From contig JAFEUB010001181.1 in assembly GCA_024529925.1 (NCBI GenBank), positions 100,001 through 164,000 on the forward strand: a stretch of DNA of 64,000 bases, read 5' to 3'. Below are positions 43,373-62,233 of this stretch, one piece after another. The translations under genes and the position numbers were made by a program. Each line of letters starts with the position of its first letter. Position 1 is the stretch's first letter. Origin of the DNA: Ophthalmolycus amberensis (Eukaryota; Chordata; Actinopteri; Perciformes; Zoarcidae). The notes beneath the pieces are model-generated. The model ran no database searches. It was not told where the DNA came from and was given only the letters and a program-made list of their open reading frames with translations.

Positions 43373-46300
43373 CTGATCAGAGGACAGAAACATATATGAA
43401 ATTAAAAGCACAATTGTGTCCTCACTGTAAACTTGAGATGATATCAAATTAGATTCCAGCCATGACACACACTGGCACATATAACCAATAACACTGCTTG
43501 ACTTCTTGAATTACAAAAACTATTGTCGAACGAAGCAGTGTGTCTTTGTACCGTTTTATATTGTGCTTGTGAAGTTGGAAATAAAACAAAATAAAAAAGG
43601 ACTATATTATCATAACAGCGTACAAAACTATGTCAGCGAGATCTGTTTTTCGGAGGTGCTCCGTCTACCTCTGATTCGTCTTTCCTCCATCGTGCTCGTA
43701 AAGTTTGACCAGCTCGTCCAAGTTCCTGCAGATCTGACTGATGAGCGGAGCCACAACGATGCCTAACGAGCGGCCCAAGTACGGCAGAGAGGAGCACAAC
43801 AGGGACACCCAGTGGGGGTGCATGGCATAGCCGTACTGCGGCTGCAGAGCCCTGGCTGCGGCAGAAACGAACATTCCTTGGGCTGTGATGGGGTGGCTCT
43901 GGACGTACTGGGCTGCGTTGATCGACTGCTGGAAAAGAAATGCAGTTTGCCATTCGCGTGCAAGCGGGGTGGTGGCAGTCGGGGATTCGCGAGGCTCCCC
44001 GGGCTGCCCAGATGCTCCACTCGACACAGCTGCGGAGACGGCACCACCAGGCCCCAGATGGGACTCCAGGACGATGAGACCCTTGAGGAGTCTCAATAGT
44101 TCCATTTGTAAGGGGTACTGCTCCTGTCCGCCTCCTGCTCCGAGATTCACCAGACTCTCCTCAGACAGGCCTCCCTGCTCCTCCAGCAGCTCCACACCCT
44201 TGGATGGTCCCTTGTCCATTACCCTCTGGCTGACGTACATGGATGCAGAAAGTGTCAGCAGAGCATATTGCTGCACTTTACATCCTGAGAGGAGTCTGCG
44301 GATGGGCTCCACGCCGGCCCCATTGCCCTCTTGTCCACGCGCCATGCAGCCAAGCTGGTTCACAATCCGGGTCAGCACCGCCACACTCTTCACCTGAACC
44401 TCCCTGTTCCCCTGCAGGTCAAGGGGACCCAGGTTCAGATAGGAAGGGTAATGAGAGCGCAGGAATCGCAGGCACAAGGACACCAGCAGTTCAATGAGCA
44501 AGGATGGGGGCACTGAGGGGGAGGAGGAAGGGGAGAGCAGGCAGCCGTAGAAGCCCTGACCGTCCTGAGCCTGTTGGTGGCGCTGCAGGAGGTTCGACAC
44601 CAGGTTTAAATGTGCAGCAGAGCTCGTGTCCAGAGAAGTGTAGGAGAGGGCATTCACCAGATGGCATTCAGCACTGCTTCGCAGCAGGCTGTCCAGCAGT
44701 GCCAAGCCTTGGATCAGATGGCGCCAGCCGCCTGCCACAGGGTAAAGAAGCACATGGCGGAACAGAGAGTCGATGGCCTCTCTCTTCTCTCGCTCCTGTT
44801 TTAACAGGCGAGACCTGGCCATGGCCTCCAGCTCTAAATCCTCCTCATCCTCACTCGACAGTGAATCAGAGGCCTGCGTGTGCTCGGACTCGGTCCTCCG
44901 CAGGCCGTTGACCACACCTCCTTCCTCAACGCTGCGGTAGGGGACAGAGCCCGAGCTGGAGTTCTCAGTGGACACCTGGGCACCACTTGTGTCAGCTGAC
45001 TCGGTGTGTTCACTCTCAGCCTCCTCTTCCTCCTCCTCCTCCTCCTCCCCCTCCTGCTCTTCCTCCGTCTCTTCACTCTCACTCCAAGACATCACTAAAG
45101 TGTCCGGTGGTTTGACCAACTCTGAGCCACCGTCTAACTCTGCCCACAGGGATTTCCGGTCCACAATGTTCATGAGATTTAAGGTGGTGACCTCGGTTGA
45201 CGTGGAATCCGCAGATGTCCCGGAGGTTTTGGTGGAGCTTCGGCTTCTGTGGCTTAGAACCTTCAGGTTACCTTTAAGAAAAAACAAAACACATATACAG
45301 CCAAATCAAAGTAGTTCATCTAATAGGAATTTGAACTTACACAGCATTTGCAAATTACGCTGACAAAAGCACTTACCAGCAGTGAGATTTTGCTTGATGC
45401 TCTGGATGGAGCAGCGCTGAGTGGACGGGTGAAGCAGCAACAACAGAATAGGCTCCAGCACCCGAATCACGTCATTGAGGGAAAGAGCCCTGACGAGCCA
45501 GCACTGAGCTGCTGCACTTATTGAGCCATCTGTACAGCTCAGACTGTCCACCACCACACACAGAGTCCTGAGAGAGACACACACACATTTCAACAGTCGG
45601 ATTTGGTAAATAAAAGGATCCCGACACAAAGAGAAACTCACACCTTCATCAGTCTAATACAAAGAAGGAGGCGATGTCTCAGATTTCACTCAATCTGCAG
45701 TTTTCGAACATGTTATTCACGTTTTATTCAGATTTTACGTATTCAGAGCAGACATTTGGGCAGTTTTTAAACTGCTGCAGATTTGTTGTGACACAAGTGC
45801 AATTGTTTCACTCGGCACGCTGTTGGACATTTGCATGAAGTTCTCACTTTGCATCTTTGCACAGACACTAATGCCTCCTTGTGTAGCAGGTTCATCCACT
45901 ATCAGAGGAGCACTGACACATGTTGATGTTGTAAGCTACAGAAGACGAGTACTGAGACAGAATATACAGTAGAATTACAGAGACACAGTGATACACATGA
46001 ATAAAGACACTACCCTCCATTTGTCAGCACTTTTCAACTAGGTACTAACCGATCGAAGGAGTGATTGGGAGACATGGTCCTGTTGGTGTGGCTCTCCCGG
46101 GTCAGGTGCCATAGAACTGTGAAGCGGTGTAGTGCTTCCAGCCTGACGGCCTGGGGCAGACAAACACAAGGCAAACATTTGGCTGTTTTGCTTAACTTGT
46201 CACATTTTCTAGTTGCTCTGTTTGTGTGTGGCAAATAAACTGACACATGCTGGGAGAACATTCAAATGTGTTCAGCGTGTGTGCAGGCCTATTACACACC

Positions 46301-49300
46301 TTGTCTTTGTGCTGCAGCGCCTGGCAGATGATGTCTTCACAGATGGATGCCGATGGAGCCAAACAATGAAGCCTGTAAAAGAGTTCCACACAGGAAATGT
46401 GCTGCTCTCTCCGCTCTGTGTCCAGCTGGTTCCACAGTACCTGGGACACCCTCTGAGTCACAGCAGAAAGGAAAATAAATGAAAACTGCATTTCCACTAC
46501 AGCTCTGAGTTACAGCAATATTTTCCCTTTAATAACCTGACCTGATAGAAATCTGTGCCTTCCTCTATGGCACGAAGCAGAGCAGGGTAGATGGGGGGCA
46601 CGGTGACCATCTGCAGCCGCCCACTCAGAGGGTTAGAGTCAGATCTTTGGTAGCGTCTGCGCTTGTCCTGGATGACCAGCGCTAGGGACTGTGAGTGGTT
46701 GATGAGTTCCAACAAGGCGGACACTGCAGTGTGCTGGATGTTGTAGTCCCTGGACAGGCAGCACAGTGTCATCAAGGACCTCAACCACACTGGCAAGCTG
46801 TCGACGTCACGATCTGTGGAAAACCAACACGTAAAAAAGTACGTAGCGGACAGTAGCAATAACTCAGCTCGATGAATAACTATCTATGTGCTGACCTGTG
46901 TGGTCAAACATGTCCGTGTGGAGAACCAGAGTTTGCTCTTCACTGAGGTAGACAGGGAAAGTGGTACCCTCCAGCAGAAGGTGGCAGGTGGCGGTGAAGG
47001 CCTGTCGACAGGCCTCAGAGATCTCTGCCCTGCCACGGGGCATGTAGTCAGCCGCCCAGTCCACACACCCTAAATGCCTACGCTCCTTTTTCTTCTCTGT
47101 GGGGGCTGCTAAGAGCTGGGCGTCAGATGTAGGGCGGGATTTAAGTTTGTGTGGAGTGAACATTTCAGTCCGTTTGTCTTTAATTTCATGTCCCCCTATG
47201 CCCGCCAACAATGTCTTCTCTTCCACAGAAGCCACAGTTAGGTCAGGCTGGGGTCTTTCCTCCGGTCCCCCAACATCCTCCACCTGCACCAGCAGGTATC
47301 TACAACATAGAAGTGAAAATATTTAGAAATCACACTTTCATAAAAGAAGTCCATGTAGGTTATGGTTAACCTGATGATTGCTCATTCGTTCACCTTGTGG
47401 TTATGAAGGCCAGGATGTCCTGCAGACACCGGTTCATGGTGTCTACACTGCCTCCCTTCCTCCACACTCCTTCGCCTTCTTTGGAAATTCCAGTCTCCTC
47501 CTCCCTCCTCCCCATCCCTGGTGGGAGATGCTGCTCTGAAGCTGAGGCGCTGATGCCCAGTCCGCTGTCTTCAGACCTGAGTGTTGTTGGGTAAACACCA
47601 TCTGCAAGCTCTGCCTCGTCTCCTCCATCTCTGTTCATCTCTTCATCTCCACAGTCACCATTAAACTCACCAACAGTGCCATCTTTCTCTCCCTCCTTCT
47701 CTATATCCTAGATAGGGTATAATTGATATGATCACAGTCAAAACATCAACAACATAAATGAAAAATAAACCACATTGGCACAGACAGTGAAATGCCGAAC
47801 CTGAGTATTTTTGCTTTCCTCCTCCGGTGACTGTAACTTGATGTCATTTGTCTGTGCCCCTGCCTCAATGTCCATATCAGCTACAGGCATCTGGATCTTG
47901 CTCAGCACCTTGAAGCATGCACGTAGACCCTGTGTGACATCTTCCAGGCTAACAAAGTCCATGTGGCTGTGCAGGGTCCCCAGCATGGTGCCCAACATCT
48001 CAGGGAGGAACTGGGACTGGATGTCAGCATGAAGCTCCTGTGGGACAACAAACACACAGGTAAAACACACTGTTAGTGTATACAAATTTGTGTGTATGAG
48101 TCAGACTTGAACGCTGAATGAAAGATAATATTTGCTTAGACTTTACTGTAACTGAGTACCAGGAGGTGCAAAAATGGTTAACCAAGTAAAAGCTTATCAT
48201 TTTTCTCTATTTTGTCAAAATAATAACAATTTGCTTTTCAATTTGTCTACTTTTGTTGTATTTGTTGGAATTTTCCAAATGATCAAACCTCAATATTATG
48301 TTTTTCTGGCAAAACACTTATTTTATTATTAGCACGATTCACTGCATCAATTTAGTTTCACAATAGGGAAGTCAAGGTGTGCATGTAAGTCGTTTACCAG
48401 AGGGAGAATGTCAAGCAGGAAAATGACGAGATTGGACATCTCTGTGACAGACGGAGCAGGGTGATGGCGCTCCTGTCGAGGAGGTGTTGGCGGGTCATCT
48501 TTGTCACTATTGGGTAAAGGAGGAGAATTAAAAACAGCGATCATTGTTGGTTGATATTCGAGGGTAAAGAAAGAAAGCACGCACATTTCGTTTATGTTCT
48601 TGACAATGCTTACTTTGCACGGAAACAATGTATTCAATTCAGCCATTGGCTTTCTTTCACATTATTGAGACAATATTGTTCACTGTGTTAATGCCGACTG
48701 TTCCCGATAATCTTGCATGTCTCTGAGTCGGCATAAATAAGGACTCCGTGTCACAGTCATTCCTGGCATACCTGAGAGAAGTGCAGAAGCGTCGGGTCAC
48801 GTACTCCCACAGGTATTCTTTGTCCATGGAGGTCACGAGCATATTCACCGTCTTTATGATCTCCGCTGCATTTTTATTCTCTTTTATTGTACTGTTTCAG
48901 AAAACAAAAAGAAAAGCATATTTTTTTTGTCTCATATCTGTCAGTTGCAATTTTGTCACATGTTCAGATCAACAATTAACATCCTTGCATCTTTCCTGTC
49001 ATCTATCGCTCTTTACCTGGCTAGCTGGTTGCCTGAGAGACCTGAGCTGGCGATGTTTTCCTCCCCCAGCATCTCTCGACAGTAGCTGTAGAAGGCTCGG
49101 ACCACCTCCAACAACACACTGCTCAAGACCACTGGACCTGTGCAGAGACGTTGTCATGATCACAGTGAAACACGCTCAGAGTGGCGGATCAATTAATTCA
49201 GCATTTCCACGTGTTTGTGTGCTGCAGGGCTCCGTGCTGCCTACCTATCTCCGGTTTATCCAGCAGACTGATGATGATGCGAAAGGGCCTGAGGTACCCA

Positions 49301-52300
49301 ATCACACTCTCAGGGTCGCGCTCCACATCCTGCTGTCGTAGGATGTTAATCAGAGCCTGAAGTCACAGAAACAAACAATGAGAATAAGAGAAACAGGTGA
49401 AAAAGATACATTGGTACACATTTCGAACACACACCTGACCCAAGATTTGATGTATTGTGCTTCTGCTAAAATACTGTCCAAGCTGAATGTACTCTGTTCA
49501 TCGTTACAGGAATATATTAGTTTAGACATTTTGTTAGTTTCATTTTGGGGAATATGTTTCTTCACTTTCTTTGTAGAGAGTTAGATAAAAGTCAAGTCAA
49601 GTCACTTACTGGAGTCTTCCTCTGGTGGCCTGGAACCTCAATGTGACAACAAGATAAGTCACTGCTCCCGACCAGGAAATAGTGACAAACATAAACCCCC
49701 ATGACACCACAACCAGTCTCATTTTCACACTTGTTGATGCGTTAAACAAACAATATATAAAGTCTTAACTAATGAGCTTAAGAGGTACTTATAGATGGAT
49801 TTTGTTTTCTTTGGACAGAGCCAGGAAAGCCGTTTCTCCCCGTTTCCAGTTATTCTGCTAAGCTAAGCTAACCTGCTACTGGCTGTAGCTTTATAATTAC
49901 TGTACAAACGCGAGAACGGCATCGATCTTCTCATCTAACTCTCAGCAAGAAAATGAGTAAGTGTAATTCCCAAAATGTCGAACTTTTTCTTTAACAACAT
50001 TGATGAATCAGGTTGTACTAAAAATAAACCCATATTTATGTATTTTTAGGTTTTGTGTGTGCTTTGAGTGAGTTACCTGCACAAGGAAATCTCTTGAGTA
50101 TGTGCTGAAGTAAAAGGAGTTGTGCTCCTCTGTGGTGGTGGAGCGGGTGGGATGTGGTGCCACCATTCCTCCTTTTTTGTCTATCCCTGACAACACACAC
50201 ACAGAGACAAACAGTACTGAATTAACTGGGAAACTGAGTGGGTCATCCATTACTGAAATGTACTTCAATGATCAGCACCTAGGAGCCAGGCGTAGAGGCG
50301 TCTGTTGAGGGACATGTCTCTGCGGAGAAGTGTAAGTGCGGCTGCAGATACCATTGTTATCATGTCTTTACCACTCATGGCAATACTGGCCTCCGCTGGG
50401 TCCTAAACCAACAACACACAGAGGAACATTTGCCCGAGGAACAACAAGAAAGAACAGGAGAGTGATGACAGGACAGTTGGTATGCTTAATGGAAAAGAAG
50501 GTAAACAAAAGGATTATTGGAGACAACTCACAAAAAATAATTCTCAATAGTTTCAAGCAGCAGCCACAGATATTTATATATCATTGTAATTACAGATTAA
50601 TTCCTTTTCCCCCCCTCAATAATCTGAATCTAATGATTTTTGCATTTTACTTTGATCACATGGAACCAAAGATGTTGTCCCGGAAAACAGGAAGTGAGTG
50701 TGTTTTTGTGTGTACCCACCAGGCACGCAGCAAAGGGGAAAAAGTAGAGCAGGATTTCAAGCATGTTCCTCTGCACCAGGACATTTGAATCTTGCAGAGA
50801 AAGACACACCGACTTCATCTGAAGACACACAGAAGCCGAGACGCTCAGAAGTTTAGACAGATGACAAAAGATGTTGGTGGAGCAGATTGCTGAACTAAAT
50901 TGAAACAAGACTGAAATATGTCAAAGTGACAACAATATCCCCATAATTATCAAATGTGAAGTAAGACAAACACAGACACTCACCACCAGTCGGTGGTCGT
51001 AGCCTAGCATGTGCGTTTGCTGGCGCAGAGAAGCCTTGCAGTCAAAATGTGTGACTATAAAGACCGAGGCAGGCAGTCGCACCATGGTGGTAACCAGCAT
51101 ACTGCCCCACAGCGCACCATAGAACACCTGCTGACCCACCAGCAGTGACAACTTGAGCAGCAAGGCATCGGTCCTGGATAGAGAGAGATGACAAAATAGA
51201 GACAACCCATTGACGTGTGTTCCAACAATACATCCACTAATAAATCTATATTTCCGAGAGGCAGGCTGACTTTGGTTGGTGATGTCACACCGATCAATTC
51301 TGATAAAATCCCTCTGTTGTTTCAGTACAGACGTGCCTAAAGGCACAGCAAGCAGCTCCCGTTAGAAGGATTGCTCGTTTGCCATAAAAAAGGCTGTCAA
51401 CAAAAACTTGAGAAAATTAATACTTTCCCACTTCCCAACCTCGTCTGTGGCTCTCAGCCCACAAGCTGAGGATTCTGTAGTGACTCACTCATGTATACTT
51501 TCATTAAAGGAGAAAAAAGTATTTACAATAGCAGGATCGTGTACGTGGGGTTGACTCAATATAAACTACAGTGCCCATGTTCATCAAAATGAAGGAACAA
51601 CGGTGGGGGTATTTGATGCGTTTTCAATTATTTTTAGACAGCAATGGAGCCTTATAGCACAGATGAATAAGGCTTTGGCTACAGAGACTATATGTTTGTA
51701 ATAGGCATCAATTAATTATAGGTTTCAGTCTTTTCATGGGATTTGTTGACAATAAGAGAAATATGAATATTGTCAGACGTATCCTTTAAATTTATAAATG
51801 AGAATAGAAGAACAGCTTGAGAACATTTCTTCTGACAAAACAGTATGCGCTATGTACCTGTCGTAAACCTCCAATCCCTCTTCCAGCCCTGGCAGCAGTC
51901 CTGTTATGAAGGCCTGAAGACTGGGCAGCAGAGCCCTCTGCAGTGGGAGATAGTAACGCTCGTACAGTGTCAGCAGTATAGGCCTCACTGCCATGGCTGC
52001 ATGGCCCAAGAGTGGGAACAATCCTGAGCTGAAAACCAAAAAACACACACACAAGTTATAACGTCAAAAGCTGCACACATAATCAGGCTAGCGCTCTCTT
52101 TAAACCAGTAACAGATTCATCTTTACCTGTAAATAAAGAGATCCTTGGCCAGCCATTTTGTTCCAATGATTTTAAAAATGACCTCGTAGGTCTCCAAAGC
52201 CTTGAGGTGTACTCCGCTGGGCAGAGCCGGGTGCAGGCACTGGGCGAGACGCTTCCCTATGATCAGCCTCTTGGGCAGGAGGGAGTAGCGAAGGTTACTC

Positions 52301-52439
52301 TGCAGGGCCTGAACGAAAGAGACAACAAAAAACTGGGTTGACACTCCAAAAGTAAACACATGCTCTGCAAGGGAAAAAAGAAAAGTGACATATGTATTAC
52401 CCTAAACAAATAGCTAGAAGACTCGAGCAATAAGGGTGA

Positions 52440-52486
<47 letters not shown>

Positions 52487-52832
52487 ACTTCCTCATATTT
52501 ACAGAGAACTGAAACTCACAAGCTGTGAAGTTGACACCCGCAAAATGACGACAAAATAACCCTGCAAATGCTTCAGTGAATTGAGATCAATCACCATTAA
52601 AAATAGACCAAAGTTCTATAGTTTTATAGGAGCATCCAGATGAAGATATTAGCAGTTACAGTATTTCTCAGGCATCAAGCACAACATAACGTACCTTATT
52701 GAGCTTGCCCAAGGAGGAGATCAGATCTGCCCACTCACTCGAAGACTCAAAGTTTCGCAGCGCCTTCTCGATGACCGCTGCGTAGCTACGATAGCGGTAG
52801 TCAGTCTGCAGTTCCAACTCCTCGGGATCCAT
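36372..52832 (-). CDS. dop1b: DOP1 leucine zipper-like protein B (dopey2), complete gene
   Basis: Very large cytoplasmic scaffold of the Dopey family. In yeast Dop1 works with Mon2 and the Neo1 flippase in endosome-to-Golgi traffic; animal DOP1 proteins also pair with MON2. Thirty-seven coding exons were traced with consistent phases, giving 2,312 residues against about 2,300 for the human protein (one surplus base in exon 27 ignored). The ATG begins MDPEELELQTDYRYRSYAAV and the N-terminal Dopey domain covers roughly residues 1-300. An acidic low-complexity run lies near 1,112-1,141. The conserved C-terminal region includes YNMPSFEAGSQLLSSLSGYA and ISSQHLTSLWPIMVTEL. The stop is at 36,372. 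It follows morc3 as in human 21q22. Exon lists are in the three part entries. Confidence 0.97.
38998..39040. repeat. Perfect short inverted repeat (hairpin) in a dop1b intron
   Basis: Arms of 18 bases, AAAAAACAAACTCATCAG at 38,998-39,015 and its exact reverse complement at 39,023-39,040, flank a 7-base loop. It sits in the intron between exons 31 and 32. No coding role. It is shorter than a typical microRNA precursor. Confidence 0.9.
39478..39572 (+). repeat. Teleost dispersed repeat remnant with GGGGATCAAAC core
   Basis: It reads CATTCACCCATTCATACATT, then GAAGAGCCGGGGATCAAAC, then TTCCGATATTCCAATTAGTG. This follows the order of a common fish repeat whose core resembles a tRNA B box, with an internal deletion. 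It lies in a dop1b intron. The related copy is at 35,255-35,380. Confidence 0.5.
41200..41202 (-). other. dop1b: Single-base frameshift in dop1b exon 27
   Basis: The exon starts in frame as EVTQRILE but then, in the genomic frame, reads GGGWDRR... to a stop. Deleting one base of the CC at 41,201-41,202 gives RILEAVGGIAGSSLEQTSWL. This matches the family and runs to the donor in the right phase. The exon is 149 bases, whereas its neighbours require 148. An assembly error or rare allele is more likely than a dead gene, because the other 36 exons are intact. Confidence 0.8.
41630..41905. repeat. Dispersed repeat, LINE/SINE-like, in a dop1b intron
   Basis: It contains CTTTATTTATAGCTCTTTTA, then GAGTTTACAAAGTGCTTTGA, then an A-rich run with several ATAAAAATAAA motifs. 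I know this order as a common interspersed fish sequence. The family cannot be named from this copy. Confidence 0.45.
43669..47299 (-). CDS. dop1b: dop1b exons 14-19 (middle region, large exon)
   Basis: Exons: 46896-47299, 46542-46813, 46300-46452, 46050-46150, 45377-45567 and the 1,603-base exon 43669-45271. They encode residues from about 676 to 1,584. The large exon begins with a Ser/Thr-rich stretch, then an acidic run of about 30 residues (EETEEEQEGEEEEEEEEE...), encoded by GAG/GAA trinucleotide repeats near 45,020-45,080. A helical, leucine-rich part follows (RHVLLYPVAGGWRHLIQGLA). The acidic run is probably length-variable between fish. Confidence 0.94.
47394..52832 (-). CDS. dop1b: dop1b exons 1-13 (Dopey N-terminal domain)
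   Basis: Exons: 52695-52832, 52127-52308, 51858-52028, 50984-51173, 50720-50818, 50279-50402, 50077-50186, 49245-49356, 49017-49137, 48772-48891, 48398-48506, 47801-48037 and 47394-47707. They encode residues 1 to about 675. Characteristic segments are SLLPKRLIIGKRLAQCLHPA, ALETYEVIFKIIGTKWLAKD, FPLLGHAAMAVRPILLTLYE and FIVTHFDCKASLRQ. All introns here are GT-AG. Exon 1 carries 40 bases of 5' UTR, with an acceptor at 52,873, so at least one upstream non-coding exon must exist. Confidence 0.95.
52444..52483. repeat. (GA)n microsatellite in dop1b intron 1 of the coding region
   Basis: Uninterrupted GA run of about 20 units between the first two coding exons. Confidence 0.95.
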
Positions 52833-52872
52833 GATAGATCAGTCTGATCCCAGCATGTTCAGCACAATATTT

Positions 52873-55154
52873 CTGGGGGAGAGGGGAAACAAACGAGAGG
52901 GTTATTTATTGGCAAGAGAGTAGGTTTATCAAACTCACAAGAACAATCAGCGCTGCGATATTATCAGTCTGTCTGCAGCCTCTTGGATGTCCCTCTGCCT
53001 CTGAAGGAGGTTTCTGGCTAATAGAATTAGCCAATTAGCTCTGTACCGATAAATAAAGGCTCGTAAACTACAAATGTCCTCATTCATGACCGGTCAGTGT
53101 TTATCTGACTGACCTGTCTCTCAGTCTGAGGAGGGAGGAGTTCCTGATAACACAAACTGTGCGGTCATGCACGCACTTCCAGAGAAAAACAAGTTATGGA
53201 CTGGGCACGAAGCGACAGAGGGATACAGTTTGTTTCTCTCTCGTCTTCACGGTGACATTTAAAGTAGCGTTTACAGGTTTTTTTTGGCCTCTTTGGGGGC
53301 AACCTGGGGCAACATTGACATACGATCAACTTATGGTGTTGTCGTGGCACACATCCAGCAGAGCAACATTAGCATTGACTCTGAGCTGTGTTTCTGGCCA
53401 CCTGATGAATACAAGTCCAATATTCACTCTCGCTATATTGATCTCCACCAACTCCTGTCTGGCACTTTAGCAGCTAAAAGCTCCACTATGTCCACTAGCA
53501 TATGTTACCTTTGTCTGATGTTTGGCTTTAAAAATAATCTTATTTTAGGCAACATAAAACACAACAAAGTGTCCAACAGTAAATACATGATCTAGAAAGA
53601 GTAGCTTTCTCACTTTCAAGAACATGGCAAAGGCGCTGGTGTGTGCGTGTACGTGCATGTAGTAGATTTTGAATTAAGCTACATCGAGAGATGGGTCGGG
53701 GAGTAGAGGCAGGATTAGAGGAGCACAGACATCTGGACTCCCTGAGCTGAGAGGAGCTTTACCATCGTGGACAAACCCACCAACACGTGCAGGGTGACTT
53801 TGTATTTGTGGTGAAAGTATCAAACTCTTGACAGAAAGCTAATATTAATATTAGTCAATGGAAATTCAATTGATGATTAATCGTCAGAGTCATTTATGAA
53901 ATACAAATACCCAACATTTGTTGGTTTAAGTTGAAAAATTACCCCCAAAAAACTGAACACGGAGTGTTCTTTGTTGCTCAATCAAAAATAATGTGTAATG
54001 TGAAGACGTCACTTAAGTCTCTGTTAACTTGTAGTAGCCATTTTTCACATTTTACTGACTAAAATATGTAATAAATATATGTAAAACAACGAATATGTTG
54101 CGGTTAATAAACAATGAAAATAAAAAGTGAAAAAAGCCAACTAAGATCTTGACCTTCAGGAATAAGTCACACGAGGAGGTGGGTTCATTTCTTGTAGGAA
54201 AAAAATAAGAGTGAAAATTAAACGTCCAAGTGATGAAGAGGGACGAAGACTTCAAGATTGTTTCAGTTCTCATCAGCCTTAAACATTGTCAACAGGTAGA
54301 CCTACACCTCATCGGGGATTCTCAAAATCATTTTGTGTACTAACAACACTCTCGTACTAAAGCCAAACCAATACACAGCTTGAAAAGGATATTTTTTCTG
54401 ATGAAAAGCTATAATAATACCAGAATAAACAGTACATGAAATAGTGTGTGGTGTGAATACGCCTGCCTTAAATGGATTATTGATCATTAGGGTTAGGGAA
54501 ATCGTGTGGGCCAAGCATAACTAAATGCACGTTCTCACTTCCTCATTGTGAAAGTGCAATAAAAAACATTTCTACAAGCTGTTGTTGGGTAGGAGTGTGT
54601 GTGCGTTGAGGGTGGACCCACGCACTATGGCACACAACGAGCCCCGCTGTAGACTGTCACCTGACTGACACCCCCACAGACTTCAATGTGACGCTGATCG
54701 CTGCGACATGGCAGATGGAGAAGACAACATCAACTGTGGCTCAAATCAAATGACAGTTGGCTGCTGCAGCTTTTGGCTTGTGAATATACTGCAGCATCAC
54801 TAGAGTTGAGGGTATTATGCAACTGCACGACTTCAGACTGCATCATAATATCGCTGCTTTCAAGACTAGGAAACAAGGAAGATATATTTACAGTTAGTGA
54901 AATATAAAAATGTATGTTTGCAGCTAGCATATATGCACATTTTCGTCAATACTATAAATTGAAACTAGGGGAATATATAAGATATTGCTAGCTAGCAAAT
55001 AAAACAACGCAACGTTAACGCAATATTTAAACATCAGCGTTTCCTGAAGAAATAATATGTTATTCTGGTTATGTTAAGACATCATGTACCGTTCGTTCAA
55101 CCCCCGTAAACAACAATTAGCTAACGTTAGCTATCAGGTGCATCAATGACTCAC
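52873..55154 (-). other. dop1b: Probable dop1b first intron (5' UTR intron)
   Basis: The region lies between the acceptor of the ATG exon (CTCCCCCAG before 52,872) and a good donor, GTTG|GTGAGTCA, at 55,154/55,155. No coding exon was seen within it. The link between the two splice sites is inferred. Confidence 0.45.
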
Positions 55155-55440
55155 CAACTAACAAACAAGCCCAAGATGCGCCGAGGCACCCTCGCTTCAG
55201 AGCAGTCCGACTCAAAGACGCGACAGCCCGGTCATCATGGTGCATCCTCCACGCGTACGTAGCTCAAAGAAACGAGGTGGTAGACCTGTTGTTTGTGCCA
55301 CGGATGAATGAGTGTGTTACTAAACATCCCAAGAGTACCACGAAGCGACAGCCACAACGGGGCGGAATCGTCAAACTCAGCTGATTCAGAGCCGAAGGCG
55401 GACGGAAAGGTTCACTTCCTGGTAGAGAAGGGGTGTGGCG
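55155..55440 (-). promoter_or_regulatory. dop1b: Likely dop1b promoter and non-coding first exon
   Basis: CpG-rich patch (GATGCGCCGAGG, GACGCGACAGCCCGG, CCACGCGTACGTAG, GGGGCGGAATCG) in otherwise AT-rich DNA. A minus-strand donor lies at its left end and an ETS-like ACTTCCTG lies at about 55,412. A GCTAACGTTAGC palindrome lies just to the left, at 55,120-55,131. The divergent small open frame at 55,581 (+) could share it. Confidence 0.5.
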
Positions 55441-55580
55441 GGGGGGGGGACCATCCCAATAGATGAGATGTTTGTCTTTAAACCGTCGCCAGAAAGTGAA
55501 TTCACTCAAATTTTGTTTAGTTTTCTCGCCTGGAGCAAAAAATAAACCAGTTTCTCTACGTGCAGCTTTAAAATTGAGAC

Positions 55581-55772
55581 ATGGACACCACCGTGCACTT
55601 CCCCTCAGGCGTTGGTATAATCCAGGATGTGCAGTGTTTACAATCCTCTCACCTTTACGTCAGATACTTGCATGACAAGCACACTACACTGCAACCTCAA
55701 AACACAGCCTTAGCCATAACTTCATTTATTTTAGTCGTTTATTTTTTGTCCCTGCAAATAAAACAAAAATAA
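55581..55772 (+). CDS. Candidate small single-pass membrane protein, 63 codons (hypothetical)
   Basis: Single open frame starting MDTTVHFPSGVGIIQD with a fair start context (GAGACATGG). It ends with a hydrophobic stretch of about 19 residues (TALAITSFILVVYFLSLQI) followed by KQK, the shape of a tail-anchored or small integral membrane protein. An AATAAA signal overlaps the stop region at about 55,758. It lies about 140 bases from the dop1b promoter patch, in divergent orientation. I do not recognise the protein. It could be chance, since 63 codons is short. Confidence 0.3.
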   Translation: MDTTVHFPSGVGIIQDVQCLQSSHLYVRYLHDKHTTLQPQNTALAITSFILVVYFLSLQIKQK

Positions 55773-62233
<6,461 letters not shown>

